The notes under the pieces are model-generated. The model ran no database searches, had not been told where the DNA came from, and saw only the letters and a program-made list of their open reading frames with translations. Both the position numbers and the translations under genes were made by a program. Shown in pieces: positions 16,246 through 25,692 of a stretch of DNA of 64,000 nucleotides. The stretch spans positions 3,162,001 through 3,226,000 of the forward strand of contig NZ_SRRO01000001.1 of NCBI RefSeq assembly GCF_004785795.1. Reading direction: 5' to 3'. The DNA is from Nocardioides eburneiflavus (lineage in GTDB: Bacteria > Actinomycetota > Actinomycetes > Propionibacteriales > Nocardioidaceae). Numbering within the stretch: the stretch's first letter is position 1; each line of letters starts with the position of its first letter.

Positions 16246-17511
16246 ATGTCGACCACCACCCCTACTGCCGCCGCAGCGGGCAGCAGCCGCGAACGCACGG
16301 TCCTGCTCGTCGCCGGAGGGTTCGCAGCCCTGGAGGGCTACGACCTCGCCTCGTACGGCGTCACGATCCCCTCCCTGCTCGGATCGGATCTCGGTGTGAC
16401 AAAGGATTCCGCCGGGCACGTCGGCTCCTTGCTCGCGATGGGCATGCTCGTCGGAGCCGCCCTGTGCGCGATCCTCATCCGCAGGTACGGCAGCAGGCGC
16501 CTGCTGTTCGTCGGAGCCGGGATCTTTTCTGTCGGCACCCTCGGATGCGCCCTCGCGACTACCTTCGACCTGTTCGGTGTCGCGCGGACGCTCGTCGGCC
16601 TCGGCATCGGCATCGTGCTCCCCACCCTGACTGCCTACGTGGCTGACGTCTCCGAGTCGCATCGGCGCAGTCGCAACGTGGGCGCCATGATGGCCGGGTA
16701 CGCCGGCGGTGCGCTGCTCTCCGCGGTGCTGGCCAGCGCGCTGCTGCCCGAGCAGTCGTGGCGGTGGATCTACGCGATCGGTGCTCTCCCTGCCGTCGTG
16801 CTCCTTCCCCTCGCCGTCCGCCTGCTGCCCGAAAGCCCCCACACCCCTGCTACGGGTGCGATGAGCGCTCGCAACGACTTCGGCGGACTGGGGCTGCTGT
16901 TCGGACGCGGCGTCTGGCTGGCGACGGTGCTGTTCTGGACCATCTCGTTCTGCGGGCTGCTCCTCGTGTTCGGGATCAGCACCTGGCTGCCGACGATCAT
17001 GCAGGAGGCCGGCTACTCATTGGGTTCCTCGCTGCGCCAGACGAGCGCGATGTGGTTCGGCGCCGGCGTCGGCATGGTGGCCGGGGGAGCGCTGGCCGGT
17101 CGCCTCGGCATCAAGCGGGTCGTGGTGTTCTCGTTCTCGGCCGGAGCCGTGGCCCTGTTCGTGATGAGCTCGCGCCCGCCGCTGGCGTTGCTGTTCGTCG
17201 CGATGTTCGTCAGCGGCCTCGGCTTCATCGGCTCGCAGGTCCTCACCAACGCCTTCATCGTGACCAGGTACCCCGACGAGCTGCGCGGCCCGGCAATCGG
17301 GTGGGCACTGTCGGTCGGACGTGTCGGCGCCATCGTCGGCCCCACGATGGGTAGTGCCATCCTCACGTCCTCGCTCGACGTGAAGTGGAACTTCTATCTC
17401 TTCGCCATCCCGGCCGTGGTCGGCGCCGTGCTCGCGGCGTGCGTGCCCGTGATCCGGGCTCGCCGACCGGTCGCGGCCCAGGCCGAGCCCATCACCTCCA
17501 GCCCCGTCTGA
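16246..17511 (+). CDS. tsdT: MFS aromatic acid:H+ symporter, probable gamma-resorcylate uptake
   Basis: 421 residues with twelve hydrophobic segments and the AAHS-family features: an acidic motif in the first membrane helix (ALEGYDLASYG), a loop 2-3 motif RRYGSRRLL, and RTLVGLGIGIVLPTLTAYVADVSESHRRSR in the region of helices 4-5. AAHS transporters import benzoate-type acids by proton symport. The start is backed by CAGGAGAGCC upstream. It is the first gene of a co-linear cluster whose next genes match the gamma-resorcylate pathway of Rhodococcus jostii RHA1, where the MFS gene is tsdT. The substrate call comes from that context. Confidence 0.82.
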   Translation: MSTTTPTAAAAGSSRERTVLLVAGGFAALEGYDLASYGVTIPSLLGSDLGVTKDSAGHVGSLLAMGMLVGAALCAILIRRYGSRRLLFVGAGIFSVGTLGCALATTFDLFGVARTLVGLGIGIVLPTLTAYVADVSESHRRSRNVGAMMAGYAGGALLSAVLASALLPEQSWRWIYAIGALPAVVLLPLAVRLLPESPHTPATGAMSARNDFGGLGLLFGRGVWLATVLFWTISFCGLLLVFGISTWLPTIMQEAGYSLGSSLRQTSAMWFGAGVGMVAGGALAGRLGIKRVVVFSFSAGAVALFVMSSRPPLALLFVAMFVSGLGFIGSQVLTNAFIVTRYPDELRGPAIGWALSVGRVGAIVGPTMGSAILTSSLDVKWNFYLFAIPAVVGAVLAACVPVIRARRPVAAQAEPITSSPV

Positions 17512-17539
17512 CCGCGGACACACGAATCAGGAGCACCCG

Positions 17540-19102
17540 ATGAATTCCGACCGCCACAGCCGTGACGACGAAATGATCGCCGACGTCATCGTCGTCGGTT
17601 TCGGCCCCACCGGCATGAGCCTGGCCGCGCTGTTGGGGCAGCAGGGTCTCGACGTCGTCGTGCTCGAGCGCTACGAGGGGCTGTACAACCTGCCCCGTGC
17701 GGCAGCGTTCGACGACGAGACGATGCGAACGTTCCAGAAGCTCGGTGTCGCCGAGAAGATGATCCCCGGCACGAACGTGCAACCGGGCTACACGTGGGTC
17801 AACGGCAACGACGACGTGCTCATGGACATCGAGTTCGAGAACCCGGGCCGTTGCGGATGGCCGTCGCAGTACATGATGTACCAGCCGCACGTCGAGACGG
17901 TGCTGCACGACCTGGTCGAGTCCCTGCCGAACGTCCGTGTCCACCGCGGCACCCGCGTCGTCGGACTCACGCAGGACGCCACCGGGGTCGCAGTCACCGC
18001 GACGGCCCCCGACGGTGCCGATCGACACGTTCGTGGCCGGTACCTCGTCGGCTGCGACGGGGGGAGTGGCTTCGTCCGCGAGGCACTCGGAGTGGGACTC
18101 GACGACTACGGATTCTTCGAGAACTGGTTGGTCTGCGACTTCCACCTGCGGCGGGAGGTGCCGGGTCTGCCGACGTTCCGCCAGGTGTGCAACCCGGCGG
18201 AGCCGATCGCGATCGTCAACATCGGACCGCGTTACCACCGGTTCTCCTTCCGGCTCGAGGCGGAGACCAGCCGCGAGGAAGCGACCCACGCCGAGCGGGT
18301 ATGGGAGCGCGTCAGCGAGTACCTGCACCCCGAGGACGCAGATCTGGTCCGCACCGCCAATTACACCTTCCGCTCGGCGATCGCCGAACGCTGGCGCACG
18401 GGCCGGGTCCTTCTGGCCGGCGACGCCGCGCACCAGATGCCGCCGTTCCTGGCCCAAGGCATGGTGTCGGGCATCCGCGACGCCCGGAACCTGGCCTGGA
18501 AGCTGGGCATGGTGCTGGCCGGCCACTCGGACGAGCTCCTCAACAGCTATCAGGAGGAGCGAGAGCCACACGTCCGGTTCATCACCGAGAAGGCGATCGA
18601 GCTGGGGCGCGTGCAGACGATGCGTGACGTCGAGGAAGCCAAGCGCCGGGACGCCCGCATGATCGCGGCCCGACAAGCCAACGAAAGACCCGTCAAGCTC
18701 GTCTACCCGGCGTTGTCCGGCGGTCTCGTCTCCAGTGGAGGGGACCTGTTCCCCCAAGGGCTCGTCTCCTCACCGGAACGCACGGCCCTGCTCGACGACG
18801 TGGTCGGCACAGGATGGCTCATGGTGGCCAACGGCGCACCGGTCCTCGACTCGCTGTCCCAAGCCACTCGTGACGCCTTCGCGGCACTCGGCGGTCGGGA
18901 GGTCACCTTCGGCCTCACCAGCATGTTCGAGCCCGCCGACCTGTCCGACACGGGCGGGGTGTACGCGCGCTGGTTCACCGGCACAGGCTGCGCGGCCGTC
19001 ATCGTGCGTCCGGACAGCTACATCTACGGCCTCGCTCGGGACGCCGACGAGCTCGCAGCACTCACCAAGGAGCTGCTAGGCCAGCTCGCAGTCCCCGTCT
19101 GA
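17540..19102 (+). CDS. tsdB: FAD-dependent resorcinol 4-hydroxylase (single component)
   Basis: 520 residues, class A flavoprotein monooxygenase of the MhpA/PheA type. GxGxxG is at residues 20-25 (GFGPTG), the DG motif is in YLVGCDGGSGF, and the GD motif is at 294-295 followed by AAHQMPPFLAQGM. A thioredoxin-fold-like C-terminal domain of about 110 residues follows, as in phenol hydroxylases. Expected reaction: resorcinol + NADH + O2 to hydroxyquinol. AGGAG at 17528-17532 supports the start. It lies 28 bp after the transporter gene and 30 bp before the decarboxylase gene. In RHA1 the equivalent TsdB is a NADH-specific single-component enzyme. Without context, 3-hydroxyphenylpropionate hydroxylase would be the alternative. 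Confidence 0.85.
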   Translation: MNSDRHSRDDEMIADVIVVGFGPTGMSLAALLGQQGLDVVVLERYEGLYNLPRAAAFDDETMRTFQKLGVAEKMIPGTNVQPGYTWVNGNDDVLMDIEFENPGRCGWPSQYMMYQPHVETVLHDLVESLPNVRVHRGTRVVGLTQDATGVAVTATAPDGADRHVRGRYLVGCDGGSGFVREALGVGLDDYGFFENWLVCDFHLRREVPGLPTFRQVCNPAEPIAIVNIGPRYHRFSFRLEAETSREEATHAERVWERVSEYLHPEDADLVRTANYTFRSAIAERWRTGRVLLAGDAAHQMPPFLAQGMVSGIRDARNLAWKLGMVLAGHSDELLNSYQEEREPHVRFITEKAIELGRVQTMRDVEEAKRRDARMIAARQANERPVKLVYPALSGGLVSSGGDLFPQGLVSSPERTALLDDVVGTGWLMVANGAPVLDSLSQATRDAFAALGGREVTFGLTSMFEPADLSDTGGVYARWFTGTGCAAVIVRPDSYIYGLARDADELAALTKELLGQLAVPV

Positions 19103-19132
19103 ACGACCCCCACGAACCGAGGAGAAGAACCC

Positions 19133-20116
19133 ATGGAAGGCAAGATCGCGCTCGAGGAGCACTGGGCGATTCCGGAGACACTGCAGGACTCGGCCGGATT
19201 CGTACCAGGAACCTACTGGGACGAGCTCCAGAGTCGACTACTGGACGTCCAGGACCGTCGACTCAAGCTGATGGACGAGCACGGGATCGAGACCATGATC
19301 CTGTCGCTCAACGCTCCGGCGGTCCAGGCGATCCCCGACCGGCGCCAGGCCATCGAGACAGCGCGGCGGGCCAACGACGCGCTGGCGAAGGAGTGCGCGC
19401 AGCAGCCAGACAGGTTCCGCGCCTTCGCGGCCCTGCCGCTGCAGGACCCCGACGCTGCGGCCGAGGAGCTGCGGCGCTGCGTCGATGAGCTCGGCTTCGT
19501 GGGCGCGTTGGTCAACGGGTTCTCCCAGGACGCGGCACACGGCGACGGTCACGACCCGCTGTACTACGACCTCCCGCAGTACCGACCGTTCTGGACGGAG
19601 GTCGCAGCGCTCGACGTGCCGTTCTACCTGCACCCGCGCAACCCGCTCCCGCAGGACGCCCGCATCTACGAGGGGCACCCGTGGCTGCTCGGACCGACCT
19701 GGGCGTTCGCGCAGGAGACTGCGGTCCACGCGCTTCGCCTCATGGCCTCCGGACTCTTCGATGAGCACCCGTCTCTGCAGATCGTCATCGGCCACATGGG
19801 TGAGGGAATCCCGGCGATGCTGTGGCGGATCGATCACCGGAACGCCTGGGTCGACCTCCCCAAGACCTATCCGGCCAAACGGCGGTTCGTCGACTACTTC
19901 TCGGAGAACTTCCACATCACCACGTCGGGCAACTTCAGGACCCAATCGCTGGTCGACGCCCTGTTGGAGCTCGGTTCCGAACGCATCATGTTCTCCACGG
20001 ACTGGCCCTTCGAGAACATCGACCACGCCGCCGACTGGTTCGACGCCGCCTCCATCTCGGAGGCCGATCGCCTCAAGATCGGCCGCGACAACGCCGTGAG
20101 GCTGTTCAAGCTGTGA
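19133..20116 (+). CDS. tsdA: Gamma-resorcylate (2,6-dihydroxybenzoate) decarboxylase
   Basis: 327 residues, amidohydrolase superfamily. The sequence closely follows my memory of the Rhizobium gamma-resorcylate decarboxylase throughout. Metal ligands correspond to Glu8 and His10 (ALEEHW), His167 (YLHPRNP), and Asp290 (STDWPF). His221 in VIGHMGEG is also conserved. A three-residue insertion around DAAHGDGH shifts the later numbers relative to the Rhizobium enzyme. It removes CO2 from gamma-resorcylate to give resorcinol, reversibly, with Zn or Mn. The ribosome site GAGGAGAAG precedes the ATG. The stop overlaps the GTG of the maleylacetate reductase gene (GTGA). Confidence 0.94.
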   Translation: MEGKIALEEHWAIPETLQDSAGFVPGTYWDELQSRLLDVQDRRLKLMDEHGIETMILSLNAPAVQAIPDRRQAIETARRANDALAKECAQQPDRFRAFAALPLQDPDAAAEELRRCVDELGFVGALVNGFSQDAAHGDGHDPLYYDLPQYRPFWTEVAALDVPFYLHPRNPLPQDARIYEGHPWLLGPTWAFAQETAVHALRLMASGLFDEHPSLQIVIGHMGEGIPAMLWRIDHRNAWVDLPKTYPAKRRFVDYFSENFHITTSGNFRTQSLVDALLELGSERIMFSTDWPFENIDHAADWFDAASISEADRLKIGRDNAVRLFKL

Positions 20117-21204
20117 CGACGTCGTCGATATCAAGGCCTTCCGCGTTCACCCACACGGCCGGGCCGGCACGCGTCCTGTTCGGGCGGGGCTCGCTGGGTC
20201 GGGTGGGCGAGGAGGTCGAGCGCCTGGGTGTGCGACGCGCGCTGGTGCTGACCACCCCTCCGCAGGCCGACGACGGCGCTCGCCTCGCGCAATCGTTGGG
20301 CAACCTGCGGGCCGGTCAGTTCGCCGGCGCCACGATGCACACCCCGGTGGAGGTGACGCTCGAGGCGCTCGAGGTCCTTCGCCGGACAGGCGCCGACGGA
20401 GTGGTGTCGCTCGGCGGCGGATCGACGACGGGGCTTGGCAAGGCCATCGCCGCCCGGACCGGCGTGCCGCAGGTCGTCGTGCCGACGACCTATGCGGGAT
20501 CGGAAGTGACGGCAGTCCTCGGTGAGACCGAGAACGGTGTGAAGACAACGCGCTCCGGACCCGAGATCCTGCCGGAGACCGTCATCTACGACCCCGTCCT
20601 GAGCGACACGCTGCCGGTCCCGCTGAGCGTTACCAGCGGACTCAACGCGATGGCCCATGCCCTCGAGGGCCTCTACGCCCGCGACGGCAGTCCGATCTAC
20701 TCGGTGCTCGCGACCGAGGGCCTGAAGTCCTTCCGCGACGCGCTGCCACGGCTCCTCGAGGACGGTTCCGACCAGGACGCTCGAGACGCCGCGTTGTACG
20801 GCGCCTGGCTGTGCGGAACGGTGCTGGGAGGAGTTGGCATGTCGGTGCATCACAAGCTGTGCCACACACTCGGTGGCCGTCTGGACCTGCCGCACGCCGA
20901 GACCCACTCGATCATGCTGCCGCACACCATCGCGTACGTCGCCGGCGCGGCGCGGACAGAGCTGGCACCGGCGGCGCAGGTCTTCGGCGATCCGATCGGC
21001 GGCGCACTGCACGACTTCACGACCTCGGTCGGTGCGCCACTACGGCTTGCAGACCTCGGGGTGACCGAGCTCGAGCTCGACGGCGTCGCCGACCTCGCCG
21101 TCACCGCGCCGTACTGGTCACCCAGACCACTCGACCGGGACGGGATCCGCGAGCTGCTCCAGAATGCCTGGGACGGCAACCGACCCGTAGAAGCGGGGGC
21201 ATGA
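20113..21204 (+). CDS. tsdD: Maleylacetate reductase
   Basis: 363 residues, iron-alcohol-dehydrogenase fold but of the maleylacetate reductase branch. The nucleotide-binding GGGSTTGLGKAIA motif lies near residues 97-109. VVPTTYAGSEVTAVLGETENG follows, and the second domain contains SVHHKLCHTLGG, characteristic of this branch. It reduces maleylacetate to 3-oxoadipate with NAD(P)H. The GTG start overlaps the tsdA stop and its own stop overlaps the next ATG, so translation is coupled on both sides. Its product is the substrate of the CoA-transferase encoded at 22983-24400. Confidence 0.93.
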   Translation: MTTSSISRPSAFTHTAGPARVLFGRGSLGRVGEEVERLGVRRALVLTTPPQADDGARLAQSLGNLRAGQFAGATMHTPVEVTLEALEVLRRTGADGVVSLGGGSTTGLGKAIAARTGVPQVVVPTTYAGSEVTAVLGETENGVKTTRSGPEILPETVIYDPVLSDTLPVPLSVTSGLNAMAHALEGLYARDGSPIYSVLATEGLKSFRDALPRLLEDGSDQDARDAALYGAWLCGTVLGGVGMSVHHKLCHTLGGRLDLPHAETHSIMLPHTIAYVAGAARTELAPAAQVFGDPIGGALHDFTTSVGAPLRLADLGVTELELDGVADLAVTAPYWSPRPLDRDGIRELLQNAWDGNRPVEAGA

Positions 21205-22073
21205 CGATGACCTACTTCACCGAGGGCCAATCCGTCGCCGAGGTGCTGGGGCGCCATGGACCGAACGTTGACGAGCGACTGGCCGAGGTCTTCGGAAGCC
21301 TCGTGTCGCACCTACACGCGTTCGCGAAGGAGGTGGTGCTGACGGAGTCGGAGTGGGAGGTAGCCATCTCGTTCCTGACGCGCACGGGGCAGCTGTGCAG
21401 CGACCAACGCCAGGAGTTCATCCTGCTCTCCGACGTGCTGGGCCTGTCGATGCTGGTTGATGCGGTCAACCACCGTCGACCGCCAGGTGCCACCGACAGC
21501 ACGGTGTTCGGCCCGTTCCACGTCGACGGGGCACCGGTGCGGGCGATGGGTGACGACATCTGTCTCGACGGCAAGGGCGAGAGCTGCCTCTTCACGGGCC
21601 GGGTCCTCGACCTCGCGGGTGAGCCCGTCGACGGTGCGTGCGTCGACGTCTGGTCCGACAACGCCGACGGCTTCTACGACGTCCAGCAGCCGGACGAGCA
21701 GCCGAGGTGGAACAACCGGGGACGATTCCTGACGGGGCCGGACGGTCGATATGAGTTCCGCGGCATCAAGCCGACGTCGTACCCGATCCCCGACGACGGC
21801 CCGGTCGGTCAGCTTCTCGGCCAGCTCGGCCGGCACCCCTATCGACCGGCGCACGTGCACTTCCTGGTCACCGCCCCGAACCACCAGCGCCTCGTGACCC
21901 ACACGTTCGTCGCCGGCGACCCCTATCTCACGTCCGACTCGGTGTTCGGTGTGAAGGAGTCGTTGGTGACGGAGTACGAGCGACTGGACGATCAGGAGGT
22001 GCAGTGGCGCTGCCACTTCGACTTCGTGCTTGCGCCGGACGACCCCGGCCCGGAAGGGGCACTGGGTGCGTAG
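21201..22073 (+). CDS. tsdC: Hydroxyquinol 1,2-dioxygenase
   Basis: 290 residues, intradiol dioxygenase. The N-terminal helical dimerisation domain (about 1-100) is followed by the catalytic beta-sandwich with the Fe(III) set Tyr159 (GFYDVQ), Tyr194 (TSYPIP), His218 and His220 (RPAHVHF). It cleaves hydroxyquinol (1,2,4-trihydroxybenzene) ortho to maleylacetate. The first ATG overlaps the tsdD stop (ATGA); a second ATG two codons later is an alternative. A crystallised hydroxyquinol dioxygenase comes from Nocardioides simplex, consistent with an actinobacterial lineage. Gene order B-A-D-C equals that described for Rhodococcus jostii RHA1. Confidence 0.93.
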   Translation: MTMTYFTEGQSVAEVLGRHGPNVDERLAEVFGSLVSHLHAFAKEVVLTESEWEVAISFLTRTGQLCSDQRQEFILLSDVLGLSMLVDAVNHRRPPGATDSTVFGPFHVDGAPVRAMGDDICLDGKGESCLFTGRVLDLAGEPVDGACVDVWSDNADGFYDVQQPDEQPRWNNRGRFLTGPDGRYEFRGIKPTSYPIPDDGPVGQLLGQLGRHPYRPAHVHFLVTAPNHQRLVTHTFVAGDPYLTSDSVFGVKESLVTEYERLDDQEVQWRCHFDFVLAPDDPGPEGALGA

Positions 22074-22084
22074 ACTTCGCCGCT

Positions 22085-22864
22085 GTGAATGAGGCGCCAG
22101 ACCCACGGCAGGGCATCCAGTCGGTCGAGCTGTCAATGACGATCGTCGAGGCCATCGAGCGCAGCCTCGGGCCCATGAGCCTCACGCAGATCGCGAACGC
22201 CAGCGGTATGGGGCCGAGCAAGGTGCACCGATACCTGGTCAGCCTGTCCCGAGTGGGTTTGATCGCGCGATCTCAGCGGTCCGGCCTCTACGACCTGGGG
22301 CCGGCGGCTCGGCGTATCGGCGTGGAGTCCCTGCGCCGAATGGACGAGGTCGGCCTCGTGTCCGAGCACTTGCCGGGGCTGCGCGATCGCACGTCGCACG
22401 CCGTCAACCTGGCGGTCTGGGGTGACCAGGGCCCCGTGCTTGTGCGCTGGGACTACGGCTCGTACGCCTTGCCCATCACGGTGCGGGTGGGTGCGACGTT
22501 GCCCTTGATGACATCGTCCGTCGGTCTCGTCTACCTGACGTATCTGCCCGAGTCACTCACCAGGCCTGTCCTTGAAAGCCAGCAGTCGAACGACTCTGGC
22601 GGCGTACCAACAGGCGCCGAGCTTGCTGCGCTGCGCGAGAAGGTGCGGCGGCGCGGCGTCGCGCTGACCTCCGGCGGCGTGATTCCCGGTGTCACTTCGC
22701 TGGCGGCGCCCGTGTTCCCGGCCGGGGAGTCGCTGCCGCTGGTCATCGCTTTGGCGCTGCCTGCTCGAGTTGCTGACGACGCCGAGGTGGCCCGGATCGA
22801 AGCCGAGCTGCTCACGACAGTGGAAATGGTCGGGCTCGACCTGGGCTCCTCAGGCGGGGCGTGA
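22085..22864 (+). CDS. tsdR: IclR-family transcriptional regulator of the gamma-resorcylate operon
   Basis: 259 residues. N-terminal winged HTH (PMSLTQIANASGMGPSKVHRYLVSL, about 30-54) followed by the IclR effector domain (from about residue 85; RTSHAVNLAVWGDQGPVLVRWD and later VTSLAAPVFPAG). The GTG start lies 11 bp after the tsdC stop, so it sits in the same transcript as its targets; in Rhodococcus jostii RHA1 tsdR is a separate unit. The known TsdR is a repressor released by gamma-resorcylate. Autoregulation through the operon promoter is expected here. No DNA site is proved. Confidence 0.88.
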   Translation: MNEAPDPRQGIQSVELSMTIVEAIERSLGPMSLTQIANASGMGPSKVHRYLVSLSRVGLIARSQRSGLYDLGPAARRIGVESLRRMDEVGLVSEHLPGLRDRTSHAVNLAVWGDQGPVLVRWDYGSYALPITVRVGATLPLMTSSVGLVYLTYLPESLTRPVLESQQSNDSGGVPTGAELAALREKVRRRGVALTSGGVIPGVTSLAAPVFPAGESLPLVIALALPARVADDAEVARIEAELLTTVEMVGLDLGSSGGA

Positions 22865-22982
22865 GTGCCGAGCCGAGGTACGTGTCGGAACGATGCGACC
22901 CCACCGCTTGCCCGTACTCGGGCAGCGCAACTGGTTGGTGCTGCGGATGACCTTTCCCAGTCAGCATGATCTGTGTAGCGGC

Positions 22983-23624
22983 TCAGTCTCCGCCGCGGAG
23001 CAGCAGCGGGGCGCCGGTCTTGAGGGCAATCTCGTCCAGGGTCACGCCTGGGGCGAGCTCCACGAGCTCGAACGAGTTGGCGGCGACGTCCAGGACGCCC
23101 AGGTCGGTGATGACGCGGGACACGACGCGGCGTCCGGTCAGCGGCAGCTCGCAGTGCTCGACCAACTTGGGCGCGCCATCCTTCGAGACGTGTTCCATGA
23201 GGACGATGACGCGGCGCGCTCCACTGACCAGGTCCATGGCACCGCCCATGCCCTTGACCATGGCACCCGGGACCATCCAGTTGGCCAGGTCGCCGGCCAC
23301 CGAGACTTGCATGCCACCCAACACCGCCGTGTCGATGTGGCCGCCGCGGATCATCGCGAAGCTCAGCGAGGAGTCGAAGTAGCTAGCGCCCGGGAGCACC
23401 GTGACGGTCTGCTTGCCGGCGTTGATCAGGTCGGGGTCGACCTCGTCGTCGTAGGGGAAGGGTCCGACGCCCAGGATGCCGTTCTCGGCATGCAGGGTCA
23501 CTGTCGAGTCAGCCGGCAGATATCCCGGAATGAGCGTGGGCAGCCCGATGCCGAGGTTGACGTACTCGCCGTCCTGCAGCTCGAGCGCGGCTCGGGCGGC
23601 CATCTCGTCGCGGTTCCAGCTCAT
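22983..23624 (-). CDS. pcaJ: 3-oxoacid (3-oxoadipate) CoA-transferase subunit B
   Basis: 213 residues, beta subunit of a family I CoA-transferase. The catalytic Glu is Glu47 in [19 protein letters not shown] and [14 protein letters not shown] are family blocks. With subunit A it transfers CoA from succinyl-CoA to 3-oxoadipate. Its start overlaps the stop of subunit A. The gene converges with the tsd operon (118 bp between 3' ends); with the thiolase it finishes the gamma-resorcylate route. Acetoacetate or another 3-oxo acid is a possible alternative substrate because subunit pairs of this family are hard to tell apart. Confidence 0.88.
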   Translation of the reverse strand: MSWNRDEMAARAALELQDGEYVNLGIGLPTLIPGYLPADSTVTLHAENGILGVGPFPYDDEVDPDLINAGKQTVTVLPGASYFDSSLSFAMIRGGHIDTAVLGGMQVSVAGDLANWMVPGAMVKGMGGAMDLVSGARRVIVLMEHVSKDGAPKLVEHCELPLTGRRVVSRVITDLGVLDVAANSFELVELAPGVTLDEIALKTGAPLLLRGGD

Positions 23625-24400
23625 GCCGACGTCTCCTCGCGGGGGCGGGTGGTGCGCTTCTCGATGTCCTTGTGGGCGGCCTGCTCGCGGGTCAGCTCGA
23701 CGACCCGTTGCACGAAGACGCCGGGGAGGTGGACCTCGTCGGGTCCGAGCTCGCCAATCTCGACGATTGTCTCGGCCTCGACGATCGTGAGCCGCCCTGC
23801 CATCGCTGCCGGGATGTTGAAGTTCCGTGCGGAGGCGTGGAAGACGCAGTTGCCGGCACGGTCCACGACTGCGGCCCGGACCAGCGCAACGTCGGTGATG
23901 ATCGACTCCTCGAGCACCATCTCAGTGCCATGGAAGGTGCGGACATCCTTAGGCTCCGACGCAAGGGCTACGGTGCCGTCGGGGTGGTAACGCCACGGCA
24001 GCCCGCCCTCTGCGACCATCGTGCCAACCCCTGTCGGGGTGAAGAAGGCGCCGATGCCGGCGCCGCCGGCGCGCATCCGCTCGGCAAGGGTGCCTTGCGG
24101 AGTGAGTTCGACGGTGAGCTCTCCGGCGAGGTATTGCCGGGCGAACTCCTTGTTCTCGCCGACGTAGGACGCGATGACCCGGCTGATCCTGCGCTTCTCG
24201 AGCAGCAGGCCGAGACCAGCGCCGTCGACGCCGCAGTTGTTGGAGACGACGGTGAGGTCGTCGGCACCCTGGTCGAGCAGCGCCGCGATCAGGAACCACG
24301 GGATGCCGACGAGGCCGAAGCCGCCGACGGCCAGGCTGGATCCGGGCGTGATGTCGGCCACCGCCGACGCGGCGGAGGGGACGACCTTGTCGATGCTCAC
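23621..24400 (-). CDS. pcaI: 3-oxoacid (3-oxoadipate) CoA-transferase subunit A
   Basis: 259 residues, alpha subunit. The CoA-binding glycine-rich stretch [16 protein letters not shown] lies near residues 26-41, and [15 protein letters not shown] and [14 protein letters not shown] are typical of the PcaI/ScoA group. GTG was chosen as start because it overlaps the thiolase stop (GTGA); upstream frame would run inside the thiolase gene. A and B are separate genes with a four-base overlap, giving equal expression. Confidence 0.88.
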   Translation of the reverse strand: MSIDKVVPSAASAVADITPGSSLAVGGFGLVGIPWFLIAALLDQGADDLTVVSNNCGVDGAGLGLLLEKRRISRVIASYVGENKEFARQYLAGELTVELTPQGTLAERMRAGGAGIGAFFTPTGVGTMVAEGGLPWRYHPDGTVALASEPKDVRTFHGTEMVLEESIITDVALVRAAVVDRAGNCVFHASARNFNIPAAMAGRLTIVEAETIVEIGELGPDEVHLPGVFVQRVVELTREQAAHKDIEKRTTRPREETSA

Positions 24401-25614
24401 GATGCGACCCTCTCGAAGACGGCGGCCAGGCCCTGGCCGCCGCCGATGCACATGGTCTCGAGGCCGTAGCGGGCCTCGCGACGCTGCATCTCGTGGGCCA
24501 GGGTGGCCAGGATGCGAGCGCCGGTGGCGCCGACGGGGTGGCCGAGGGAGATGCCCGAGCCGTTGGGGTTGAGCCGCTCGTCTCCTGCGTCGACCTTCCA
24601 CTCGCGCAGGCAGGCGAGCACCTGGGCGGCGAAGGCCTCGTTGAGCTCGATGACGTCGATGTCGTCGAGGGTGAGTCCGGCGCGCTCGAGGGCCGCGGCG
24701 GTCGAGGGCACCGGCCCGATGCCCATCACCTCGGGTCCGACGCCGGCGACCGCCCAGGACCTGAGCGACAGCAGGGGTCGTAGCCCGCGGCGCTCGGCCT
24801 CCTCCCGCGTCGTGACGACGCACATGGCGGCGCCGTCGTTCTGGCCGCTCGCGTTGCCTGCCGTGACGGTCGACTCGGTGTCGATCTTCTGGCGGACCGG
24901 GCGCAGGGCGGCCAGCTGCTCGAGGGTGGTGTCGGGGCGCGGGTGCTCGTCACGGTCGACCACGACATCGGGCTGGCCGCGACGGCCGGGAACGGTGACC
25001 GGCACCAGCTCGTCGGCGAACGTGCCGGCGTCATGGGCGGCGCCGGCACGCTGCTGGGAGCGGAGCGAGAACTCGTCCTGCTCCTCGCGGGAGATGGCGT
25101 ATTCGCGGCGCAGGTTCTCGGCGGTCTCGAGCATGCCACCGGGGACGGGGTGGTCCTTGCCGCCGGCGGTCTCGCGAGCGCGGACGAGGCGATCCATCAG
25201 CTCCACACCACCACTGCGGATCCCGGTCCGCAGCCCGAGGGCGTAGTGCTCGACGTTGGACATGGACTCCACTCCGCCGGCGACGACGACCCTGGCGGCG
25301 CCGGTGGCGACCTGCCCGGCGGCGTACAGGACGGCCTGCAGCCCCGAGCCGCAGCGGCGGTCGAGCTGGAGGCCAGGGACGCCGGTGCCGAGGCCGGCGT
25401 CAAGGGCGGCGATGCGCCCGATGGCGGGGTTCTCGCCGCTGGGGTAGCAGTGCCCCAGGATCACATCATCGACGTCGCCCTCCTTGAGATCGGTCCGACG
25501 GACCAGCTCAGTGAGGGTGGACGAGGCAAGGTCGACGGCGGAGAGGGAGGCAAGAGCGCCTCCGAAGCGACCCACAGGAGTGCGGAGCGGCTCGCAGATC
25601 ACGATGTCGGGCAT
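24397..25614 (-). CDS. pcaF: Thiolase, probable 3-oxoadipyl-CoA thiolase
   Basis: 405 residues, type II (degradative) thiolase. Acyl-accepting Cys88 is in DRRCGSG, the His of the GHPVGATG motif is at about 359, and the second catalytic Cys at about 389 in MCIGGGQG. NEAFAAQ is also present. It splits 3-oxoadipyl-CoA with CoA to succinyl-CoA and acetyl-CoA. It leads the minus-strand thiolase-CoA-transferase operon and is divergent from a LysR-type regulator with 78 bp between the starts. Acetyl-CoA acetyltransferase of general metabolism is the alternative; the operon partners favour the 3-oxoadipate role. Confidence 0.88.
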   Translation of the reverse strand: MPDIVICEPLRTPVGRFGGALASLSAVDLASSTLTELVRRTDLKEGDVDDVILGHCYPSGENPAIGRIAALDAGLGTGVPGLQLDRRCGSGLQAVLYAAGQVATGAARVVVAGGVESMSNVEHYALGLRTGIRSGGVELMDRLVRARETAGGKDHPVPGGMLETAENLRREYAISREEQDEFSLRSQQRAGAAHDAGTFADELVPVTVPGRRGQPDVVVDRDEHPRPDTTLEQLAALRPVRQKIDTESTVTAGNASGQNDGAAMCVVTTREEAERRGLRPLLSLRSWAVAGVGPEVMGIGPVPSTAAALERAGLTLDDIDVIELNEAFAAQVLACLREWKVDAGDERLNPNGSGISLGHPVGATGARILATLAHEMQRREARYGLETMCIGGGQGLAAVFERVAS

Positions 25615-25692
25615 GAACCGACCGTAGGTGAGCCAATCAATATTCTGAAGTATCCATTTGACGTTCATTGAGACTGTGGAAGTCTTGATCGG
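25615..25692. promoter_or_regulatory. Divergent promoter region, thiolase operon / LysR gene
   Basis: A 78-bp AT-rich interval between divergent starts, the classical position of a LysR-type binding site and both promoters. Several T-N11-A pairs occur, but none stands out as a single dyad, so no precise operator is proposed. Confidence 0.5.

Noticed and set aside
22905..22925. Terminator between the tsd and thiolase/CoA-transferase operons (GCCCG-TACT-CGGGC)
   Set aside because: Only a 5-bp stem without a U-run; too weak to call.
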